Below are positions 9,054-21,000 of a stretch of DNA of 64,000 nt, one piece after another. The DNA is taken from positions 16,036 to 80,035 of the IMG/VR virus record IMGVR_UViG_3300033182_000157. The stretch is one strand, 5' to 3'. The notes beneath the pieces were generated by a model, which was given only the letters and a program-made list of their open reading frames with translations, was not told the DNA's origin and did no database searches. Numbering within the stretch: the first letter of the stretch is position 1; the number at the start of each line of letters is the position of its first letter. A program made the position numbers and the translations under genes. The DNA comes from a virus.

Positions 9054-12000
9054 TGGCTGATCAAGAAGAAATCAATTTGCCAGGTGGCGGCGAATCTAAA
9101 AAGACTTCAGCGGACTTACTGCCTAAGTATTTTAGAACTAACACAAACAAGAAGTTTCTATCAGCAACACTAGATCCTTTAATTCAGGACGGTGTTATTG
9201 AAAAACTTAACGGCTTTGTTGGACGTAAAACAAGTAAGGCACATACAGCAACAGATAGTTATATTCCAGACGTAACAAAAGAGCGTCAAGATTATCAACT
9301 TGAACCAGCAACAGTTGTAAAAGATTACAATGACAATGTGTTATTCTACAAAGATTATAATGATTATATTAACCAAATTGGAGTGTTTGGCGGCAACACA
9401 GCAAACCATAGTCGCTTAAATGCTCAAGAATATTATTCATGGGATCCAAGAGTTGATTGGGACAAACTAGTAAACTATCGTGAGTATTACTGGTTATCCG
9501 CAGGCCCCGTCGCAATTGACATTGCTGGACAAGAAAAAGGTATTACATCAACATATACTGTTGACTTAGTTGACGATGCCGGAGATCTTGCTTACGTTTT
9601 AAATCCTGATGGATTAACTCGTAACCCTACAATTAAGTTGTACAGAGGGCAAACTTATAAGTTTGAAGTAACTTCGGTTGACAACCCGTTTTTCATTAAA
9701 ACTAGAAGAACAAAAAATGGTGCTATCTACGAAGAAGGTGTAGAAAATAATGGTATTGAAGAAGGTGTAGTAACACTTACTATTACACAAAATACTCCAG
9801 ATATACTTTATTATATGAGTGACACTGACTTGGCACTTAGTGGTGTAATTCAAGTTATGTCTATTGAAGAAAATACTGAAATAGATGTTGAAAGTGAAAT
9901 TGTAGGTAAAAAGTCATATCAACTTAAAAGCGGCGATTACCTTTCAAATGGAATGAAGATAAACTTTTTAGGCGATGTTAGTCCTGAAAAGTATGCTAGT
10001 GGTAACTGGTATGTTGAAGGTGTAGGAAAAAGTATTACACTTGTAAGCGAACAAGATTTAGAAGTACCGTATAAAAGTCAAATACTAGAAGAACTACAGT
10101 TTGACACAACAGCATTTGACTCATCACCATTTGACCAATTATCAGAAAAAGACAAAGATTATATCACTATTAATCGTGCTGCTCTTGACGGTAACCAATG
10201 GAGTAGAGCAAACAGATGGTTCCATAAAGATGTAATTGAAACTAGTTATAGAATTTCTGGCATTACATCAGTACTAGATCAAACTACTAGAGCTAACAGA
10301 CCTATTGTTGAATTTATTCCTGGAATTAAATTACTTAATAACGGTTTCCGTAAAATTTCTGATGTAGACTTAGTTGATACATTTACAACTAATATTATGG
10401 CAGAAATTGAAGGTAGTATTGGTTACTTTGTTGACAATGTAGAATTACTTAGTGGTATGCGTGTAATCTTTACAGAAGATACTGATTCGCTAGTTAAGGG
10501 AAAAATTTACGAAGTTAAATCTATTAGATTTGACAATGAAAAAATTATTAGTTTAATAGAAGTTGACACAGCACAAGAAGGCGATACTGTTGTTGTAAAA
10601 AGCGGAAAAGACAACACAGGAACACAGTTTTACTTTAACGGAACTACATGGACTAAAGCGCAACAAAAACTAGGAACAAACCAGACACCTCTTTTTGAAC
10701 TATTTGACAAAGACGGTGTAAGTCTTACAGATACAACAAAATACGGAGCAACAGAATTTGCTGGTAACAAAGTATTTTCGTATAAAGAAGGCACTGGAGC
10801 CAACGACACAGTTTTAGGTTTTCCTTTAACATATCTAAACATAAACAACATTGGTGATATTGTATTTGAATGTGACCTTATTGTTAAATCTTACAATTAT
10901 GTTACTAACGAGCAAAAGTTTACCATAGATGCTGAAGATACTTTTATTCACGTATATAATAAATTCTTTGAATGGAGTCCGCATAGTGCGTGGGAAAAAG
11001 CAATATCTAAATCAAAGCAATTAGTTGTAAAAAACTATGTTGCTGATTTAATAAGAAACGATTTTGAAATTGACGTTTACAATCGTGCTGGTGATTTAAC
11101 AGACGTAAAAACTTATGTTTACGTAAACGACATACTACAAGTTATAGACGAAGATTATACTCTTTATACTAATAACTCTCGTTTGTTTATACGTTTTACA
11201 AACGATCTACAAGACAACGATACAATTATTGTAAAAACAGAAAGTTCAGCAAGTAAAAATAATAATGGATATTATGAGTTTCCGTTAAACATGCAGAACA
11301 ATCCTTCTAACGAAAATCCTGATAAAATTACACTAGGTCAATTAACTAACCATGTAGAGTCAATTACAACATTCCATCCGGACTTAATTGGTACGTTCCC
11401 AGGCAGATCAAATTTAAGAGATTTGCCTAAGCAAAGTGCTTATGGTACAAGATATGTAAAACACTCTGGACCGTTAAATATTGGATTATACCACATTACT
11501 GACAAAGCCACAAACATTGTTAAAGCAATAGACTTTGCGTCAAGAGAATACACTAAGTTTAAGAAAACATTTATTGATTTAGTGTCAACTGCTGAACTTG
11601 AAGATGATGTTGCTCAAGATGTAGATAATATCTTACAAGCAATGATGGAAGATAAGAAAACTTCTGATCCATTTTATAATAGTGGCATGGTACCATTTAG
11701 AGCATATAATGAAATTGAGCATACTGTTATTGATCCAGAATTTTTATTATACGGTATTACAGAAACTTACGATAACTCATTACATCAAGATAAAGCAATA
11801 TTAGTATATGTGAATGGTGTACAACTTGTACATGAACAAGACTATGTTTTTTCTAACGACAACTTTGTATCAATTACAAAAACAGTAGAAGTAGGCGACA
11901 AAATAATTATCAGAGAATACGATACTTTAATAGGTAACTACATTCCGCCTACTCCATCAAAGTTAGGTTTATTACCAAAAAAATATCCTACAAAATATAC

Positions 12001-15000
12001 TGACAACACTTATCAAAATCCAGTTGAAGTAATACAGTGCCACGATGGTAGTATTATGACAGCATATGGTGACTATCGAGATGACTTAATTTTAGAACTA
12101 GAAAAACGTATCTTTAATAATATTAAAATAGAGTTTTCAAATGATCTAATTGATATAAACGATTTTATTCCTAACGGATTTAGAGAAACAGATTATTCTA
12201 GACAAGAAGTAAACAGAATACTAGAACCAATGTTTTTAAAATGGCATAAAAACATTGTTAATTCTTATACTGATAACAGTTATTTCTCACCCGGATTACC
12301 TAAAACATATAACTATTCAACTGGCGAATTTAACGGTAAAACATTACCTGGTTATTGGAGAGGTATTTTCAATTATTGGTATGGCACAGATCGTCCGCAT
12401 ACACATCCTTGGGAAATGTTAGGAATTTCTAACCAGCCAACTTGGTGGGAAGAAGTTTACGGACCTGCTCCTTATACTGGCGAAAATTTAATTCTTTGGA
12501 GAGATTTAGAAAAGGGTATTATAGCAGAGCCTGGTAATAAACGAGTTAATAAAAAGTTTGCCCGCCCTGGACTACTAAGTATCATTCCTTCAAACGCTTC
12601 CGGAGAGTTACTAAGCCCAATTGAAGCAAACGTAGCACAGAATTATGAAACTAACGAATTAGATATTAACTTTGTGTTTGGTGATGAAGGTCCAGTTGAA
12701 ACTGCTTGGAGAAAATCAAGTTCTTATAGATTTGCTTTATTAACTGCTTGGATACTTGCTAAGCCTGCTCAATTGTTTGGTGTTTATCTTGATAGAGCTT
12801 ATACCGCTAGAGATGCGTCTGGTATTATCAAATATGTAGACGAGTATGTTAATCTTTCAATGTTGGCTGATAAAGTTTCTAAAACTGACTTAGCAAGCGG
12901 ATTAATAAGTTATATTAACGAGTGGTTATATTATAACGGATCATCGAATGTAAACAATTACATTTATAATCTTAAAAATGCTAAAAATCAAATTGGCATG
13001 AAACTTGCTGGCTTTACTGAGAAGGACAAGTTTAAATTAATTTTAGATAGTAGAACTCCGTTGAACGAAGGTAACGTCTTTATACCATCAGAAAACTATC
13101 AAGTATTTTTAAACAAGAGTTCTCCGACACAAAGTATTTCTTACAGCGGTGTAATTGTTGAAAAGAGAAAAGGCGGATTTTTAGTTAGAGGATATGATCA
13201 AAAATTCCCAACGTTTACTTACAAGAAAGTTATTCCTAGTAACGCAGACAGAGCTATTCGAATTGGCGCTATTAGTGAATCTTTTGTAAATTGGGCAGAA
13301 GGTAAAACTTATGTCTCAGGTCAGATTGTAAACTTTGAAGGCGGTTATTTTAGAGTCACTGAAAAGCACGTTAGTACAGGAAGTTTTGACAACGATAAAT
13401 TTGCTAGTCTGCCTGAATTACCACAAACTGGCGGCAACAGTTTTTATCATAGAGAAAAGTTCTCAGCAGTAGATTATATTACAATTTCATATGGTCATAT
13501 GTTTTATACTATACAAGACGTTGTTGACTTCTTGTATGGATACGCAGAATACTTAAAAGAACAAGGTTTTATATTTGACAACTTTGATAGAGAAAATGCT
13601 ATTTTACAAGACTGGGCAACAGCAATTAGAGAATATGTATTTTGGACTACGCAAAACTGGTCAGAAGGAACTGTTGTTGCTTTAAGCCCTGGAGCAACAA
13701 TGTTATCATTTGACGGCGAATATGCTGTAGTAGATGACATTACAAATGACTTTTATGACTACGAAATTTATAGTAGTAACGGAACAAGAATATCAATTAA
13801 CAATCTTGACATATCAAGAGATGGAACTAAGTTTAGTATTGAAACAACTTCTGACGAAGGCTTATATTTTGCTAGATTACATTTAGTTCAGACTGAACAC
13901 GCTATTGTTTTAGATAATACCACAGTCTTTAACGATACAATTTACGATAGACCATCAGGTTACAAACAAGACCGTATTAAGGTTTTAGGTTATAGAACAG
14001 TTGACTGGACAGGTAACTTATCTAGTCCTGGATTTATTTACGATGAAATTAAAGTTGTAGATTGGGAACCGTATACTGTATACAGAATTGGTGATGTAGT
14101 TAAACACAAAGAATACTACTATAGTGCTAACTCAAAAGTTATTAGCCAAGATGTATTCAATGAAGATAACTGGAGTCGCATAGACAACTTAAACAAGAGT
14201 CAATTGCTTCCAAACTTTGATTACAGAGCAGAGCAGTTTACAGACTTTTTTGATCTAGACACAGATAATTTTGACCTAGGACAACAAAAAGTTGCTCAAC
14301 ACGTTATTGGATATCAAAAACGTCAATACCTAGAAAACATTATTAATGACGATGTAAGTCAATACAAGTTCTATCAAGGAATGATTCTTGATAAAGGTAC
14401 TCGTAACGTTCTTACTAAAATGTTTGACAAGTTAGGGGCAGCAGATAAAGAAAGTTTAGAATTTTACGAAGAGTGGGCAGTACGTTTAAGCGAATTTGGC
14501 GCTGTTGATAACTTTGTAGAATTAGAATATAAAATTGATGAAGCACAATATAGATTAGAACCACAGCCGTTTGAAATTGTTGATGTTAAAGATACTCGTA
14601 GTACAGACTTGGTATACAGATATACTGCTGAAGATGTTTACGCCAAGTACGAAGGATACAACAACCAGCCGTTTAGACAGACAGAAGTACAACCAAATTT
14701 CTTAAGGTCTACAGGTAACGTTGATTCTAACGACATTGATTTTAACGTTAAAAACTACGATGATATTTTAGGTATTGATTTTACAGAAGTTAATGATGGC
14801 ACTACTATTTGGGTTAGTTTCTACGGAACTACGTGGACAGTAAAACGTGTTGTTGAAACTAATGTAGAATTTGTAGATTCTATAGTTAACGAAGATACAG
14901 GCGATTTTGTAATAACAGTAAACGCAAATGCTGAAGCATTATATACTGCGGGCGACATTATTGGTATTAGAGGCGTAACAACTGAAACTGATAAATTCTG

Positions 15001-18000
15001 GAAAATTAAATCAGTAGAAGGTGCTAACATTACTTTTGAAACACCAGACGCAATTATTCAAGAACCAGATCCCCAAGATAGTACAGCAGTTGTAATTTTT
15101 GATTTAGTAGATGCTAGATTTGATAAAATTAAAGACATTAACGAAAGTCAGTTATCAAGAGCATTTAACTTTGGTGAATTTATTTGGGTAGATGACATTA
15201 ATGGTAATTGGCAAGTACTTCAGAAACAAGACGCTTATAAAAAAATTGTTGCTACTAACCCTACACAAGGAGTAGTAAGTGGGTTTGGAAGCGACTTTGA
15301 TGTAGACGAATACACAAGAGAAATGATAGTAGGCGATTCAGTAAATCAAACTACATACATCTTTAATAGATCTACAGACAAAGCACAGTTTAATAAAGCA
15401 CAAGAACTTGAATTAATTAGCAATATACCATTAGATGAATATGGCTCAGTAGTAACATTGGCTAAAGATGCTAATTTTGCTGCAGTATCTGCTCCTGGAG
15501 CAGGAAATATTCCTACATTCTTTGTAGGCACCTGGAATTTAAGCACAACCTATCAAAAACAGGATGTTGTATTTTATAACGGTTTATGGTATACTTGCTT
15601 AGAAGATAACACTATTGGAGGAAGTAATCCAGACGTAAGTGATGTTTGGTCAGCTACAGGTCATTTGCCAGTCGGTGATGGCAGTTCGACACTTACAGGA
15701 CCAGCACAAGGTTGGGTAGGAATATTCCAACGTAATGGCGCAGGGTTCTTTGACAGAATTGCTGTACTACAAAGTCCTGATCCACAAGACAATGCTCGCT
15801 TTGGTAGTAACTTACAATTTGCTGTAGTTGGCGAAAGAGATTACAGACTATTTGTAACAGCAGAAGGTTATGACACTTACGGTAAAGTATTTGTGTTTGA
15901 TTGGAACGCTAACACAACTGGTTGGGAATATCAACCTACTAAAGATTTACCTTTACCTGCAACACTTGAAGCAGGAATGAAATTTGGTTCAAAAGTTGTT
16001 TCTACTTACAAAGGTAATACAGTAGCAGTTAGTTCAACAGAGGTAAGTTCGGCACAAGGAAGTGTTTATGTTTATAATTATGACGGTAGTACATATTCAC
16101 TAAACCAAACAATTACTAGTTCTACATTTGGAGTTGTTCCGCAAAACGGTGATTCTTTAGGTGAAGGGTTAGCAATAGACTATAACGGAAATTATATAGC
16201 CGTTGGTATTCCTAACTATGACGATAGCGAGTTATCTATTACTGATGCTGGAAGAGTAGAAGTATTAAAATTAGTAGGCAGCACTTATGTTCCTTTACAA
16301 ACTATAAGAACATTAGCAGTTGAAACACAACAGTTTGGTGTTTCTTTAAGTCTATATGGAACAACACTTGTAGTAGGTTCGTCTAATGGCGGAAGTCAAG
16401 ACGAAGGCGAAGTAGAAGTCTATAACAGATATGAAGATTTGTACACATACGATGATTCATTAAAACTTGATACATTTACTGATGGTTCAACAATAGTTGA
16501 ATTTGGTAAAAATGTATTAGCACAAAGAAATCATGTGTTTACAGGACTTGTTTCGTGGGACGGCGATAGCGGAGCAGTTATAGATTTCCGTAAAACAAAA
16601 GACAATGTTTGGGAAACTTATAGAAAAGCAGAAAACCCAGCAGACATTAAAGGTATTAAAAGTATTCTTCTTTACAATACAAGAACTAATACACTAGTTA
16701 AAGAACTTGATATTACAGATCCTTTACAAGGTAAGATATTAGGTGTAGTAGAACAAGAACTAAAATATAAAACATACTATGATCCAGCAACTTACAGTGT
16801 AGGTATTAATGGTGTTACAGTTGATGCTGTTGATGCTTGGGACGCAACACACGAGGGCGAAGTGTGGTGGGATTTAACTACATCAAGATTTGTTAATTAC
16901 CATCAGAACACTCCGTTATATAGAGCAAACAACTGGAATAAACTAGATCAACATAGTAGTGTAGATGTGTATGAATGGGTTGTAACAGAATACAAACCTA
17001 GCGAATGGGACGCTATTTCAGATACAGCAGAAGGACTATCTTTAGGCGTATCAGGAAAGTCTAAGTACGGTGATGAAGTTTACGCAACAGCAAAAGTATA
17101 TGACGAAGTGTCAAAGACATTTAAAACAAAATACTTGTTCTGGGTAAAAGGTAAGAGAACAACTCCTGACTTTAGTGATAGAACAGTAGATGTAGAATCT
17201 ATGGCTAACTTAATCGCAGATCCAAGAAGTCAAGGTTATACATTTGCCGCAGTTACAGGCACAAACAGTTTTGTATTGTTTAACTGTAAGCAATTCTTAA
17301 ATGATGACGAAGTTGCTATTAACTTTAAGTTCTGGACAACAGCAGATACAGATACTAATATTCACAGACAATACCAAATCCTTTCACAAGGATTAGATAT
17401 TAGTCAACCTAATGATACTATTGTTGATAAATGGTTTGACAGTCTAGTAGGATTTACTAAAACAGGATTACCTGTCCCTAATGTTGCGTTAAGTAAAAAA
17501 CAACGTTACGGTATTTTAAACAAACCTCGTCAGAGTATGTTTAAAAATCGTGTTGAAGCACTAAAGCAATTTGTAGAATATGCTAACTACGTTTTTGCTA
17601 ACAATATTATTGTTGATGATTTTGATTTAGCACCACTTTCTGCTAAAGAAGAATATCCAGCAGAATATACTAATGAATGGGATATTTTAATTAACGATGA
17701 TTTTGAATTAGAATTAATTTCTACAGGTAAAATAAAATCAGCAGAAATTGAACTTGTTGTTGAAGAAGGAAAAATTGTAGACGTTGCTATTATTGACGAA
17801 GGCCGCGGCTACGCTAAGCCACCAAAAATTGATATTTACGGACAAGGCATAAATGCTAAACTAACAGCAGTATTAGACACATTCGGCAGAATAATTGATA
17901 TAACAATTGATAACCCAGGTTCGGGCTATCTAACTGGAAACGATACTTTTGCTATTGTTAGAAAGTACACAGTTTTAAGTACAAATATTGAAAACAGCGG

Positions 18001-21000
18001 CAAGTGGGGAATTTACGAATACGATGAAGTAAATTCCAAATGGGCTATTGCTAGAATTCAATCGTTTGATACTACTCGTTATTGGAATTATAAAGATTGG
18101 TATGCTAGTGGTTATAGCAGTGCTACGCCAATTGACTTCCAAATTGCTGGTTCGTACGAATTAGAAAATCTAGCATCAAAACCTAATCAGATTGTTAAAG
18201 TTACAAACATTGGAACAACTGGTACTTGGTTATTGTTGAAGAGATTAAACAACAATGATGAAACTGATGTAAACTTAAATTATCAGGTAGTCGGCAGACA
18301 AAACGGAACAATTGAACTTTCAAGTTCTTTATATAACTTTGAGAAAAACTTATTAGGTTATGACGGTATTAGTTATGAAGAAGTTCCATACGATAGTGTT
18401 CCTGTAATAGAATTAAGAAACATTCTTGAAGCAATAAGAAATAACATTTTTGTTGATAATCTTATTGTTGAGTTTAACAACTTATTCTTTAACAGTGTTA
18501 GATACGTTCTTTCAGAGCAGCCAACAGTTGACTGGATATTTAAAACAAGTTTTGTAAAAGCAAAACATAATGTAGGTGAGTTAGAACAGCGTACTACATA
18601 TAAAAATGACAGTCTATCAAGTTACCAAGATTATGTTAACGAAGTAAAACCGTTTAGAACTAAGGTTAGAGAATTTGTAAGTAGTTACACTAAAGTAGAA
18701 GAAACACAATCAGTTGTAACAGACTTTGACTTAGAAAAGAATAATAGAATAATTGTTAAAGACAATCAGTTAATAACAACAGACGACAACTATTTAGACT
18801 ATCCAAATAAACATTGGACTGATAATCATACATTTAATATTACAAGTGTAGAAATTGCTGATCCAGGTTTAGGTTATCAGTCAGTTCCGGAAATTACTTT
18901 TGAAGGCGGCGGTGGCTCAGGCGCTAAAGCAAGAGCGTTTATTGGTCAAGGCGGCAAGTTAACAAATGTTATTATAGAATCCCAAGGCTCGGGTTATTAT
19001 TCTATGCCTAATGTTGTTATCAATGGATCAGTGGACGACACTGGTAGATCAGCAGTGCTTGTTCCTATAATAGGCAATAAAACTGTTAGAAAAAATAATC
19101 TTGTTATTAAGTTTGACAGAATTCAGGGAACAAAAGTTATTGAAACTTTAGACGCAGTTGATACATTTACTGATACAGGTATTTTGACTGAGTTTAGTTT
19201 AAGATGGCCAATTGATTACCAAAACGGAAACGTAGTTGTAAAAGTTAACAGTGACGAACTTTTAGAAAGTGATTTTACATTTGAAAATCGTAGCAAAGTA
19301 GTAAATGACCATACTGTTAATTATGGATTTGTAACTATCACAAATTTACCAGACGAAGATGCTATTACCTCTGTTGTAATTGAGTACACTAAAGATGTAG
19401 CATTCCTTAATGCAGCCGACAGAATACATTATTATTACAAGCCAATTGACGGACAAGCCGCTGACGATTTAGACGCACTTATGTTAGGCGTAGATTATGG
19501 TGGCGTTAATATTTCAGGCTTTGGCTTTGAACCAGTTGGTGGCTGGGCAGATGGCGAAGGTTGGGAATCTGTAAAATGGAGCGGCGGCGACGAAGCATAC
19601 AAAGATGTATCATTAGACGGTGACGGTTCGGAAATAGTTTATACATTTGGAGGCACACCAGAAGATGGAACAGTATGGAACGTGTATGTAAATGGTATAC
19701 GTATAGACGATCCTAATTTTGGAACTCCAGAGCAAACTAATAATAGTGCTGAAATGGAAACGTTTATTGGAGATGGTTCTACTACAAGCATTACAATTCC
19801 AGCCCAAGTAGCAGGAGCACAAATTATTTTAAGACCTTCGTCAAGCGACGGAAGTTTTATCCCTGTTGGTGTTGACTTAGATAGTGTTGTTACAGGTGGC
19901 GCTTTAAATTACACAAACGCTACAGGTTATAGTCCTGAAGATTTAACATTAGACGGCGATGGATTTGTTACACCAACTACTGGCGGAAGTTTAGAAGAAC
20001 ATATTCCAGGACAAATATCAGAATCAGTTAACATTTTTGTATATAACATTGCTAAGAGCGGTGGTCCAAAAGTTAATACTGTAAGTTATGTAGCAGACGG
20101 AGAATCTAAAAGTTTTGCTTATCTAGCACAACCACAAAGTAAGGATGCTATTATAGTTAAAGTGAATAATACTATTTTACGTCCAACAGACTATAAGTAT
20201 ACTCCAAACTTTGCGGCGTACACTGATTACTTAACTGGTTATAAGTCAGAGAAACAACGTGCTGAAGATAATGTAGTTAGTCTACAAAGTCAAAAAACAC
20301 AACTTGAAACAGATATTGCTAATAACACTCTTGCGTTAACTACTGTACAAAATGATCATGCGCAAAAATTAAGCGAGTTGACTTATTGGCAAAATGAAGT
20401 TATTGGGTATCAGAATTTAATTAATAACCTACTAGCACAGTTATCACAGTTAACACCTGGAACTCCTCAGTATGCTGCTAAAGAACAAGAAATTGCTCAA
20501 GCACAAGCAGGTTTAGCAGCCGCTCAAGCAGAAGTTGACACAATAACAAATGAAATAGTAATTTTACAGCAAACTGAATCAGCATTAACGAATACTATTA
20601 CAGCAGATCAAAATACGTTAGACGATGTTAACGCAGAAATTACATCTGAAGAAGAACGTATTGCTAAGTTAGAAATAGACATTCAGACAACTGAAGACTA
20701 TTTGATTAATCCAGGTAAAACTATCATTCTTAATACGACGCCAAATGCGAACGATGTAGTATCAATTACTACATTTGGTACAAACGGCAATGATATTATT
20801 ATTAATGATATGTTTAAGGGAGACGGCTCTACAAACGAGTTTGTTACTCCGTTAAAGTATACAAAAGATTTAAGAGCATTTGCTACAGTTAACGGTGTTA
20901 AACTTTCACCTAGAGTGTTTACAACAGACGGAAATTATGAAACTGCTGGGCGTTTAGGATTGCGTTTTGATCCTGTTCCTCCTGCTAACTCGGACATTTA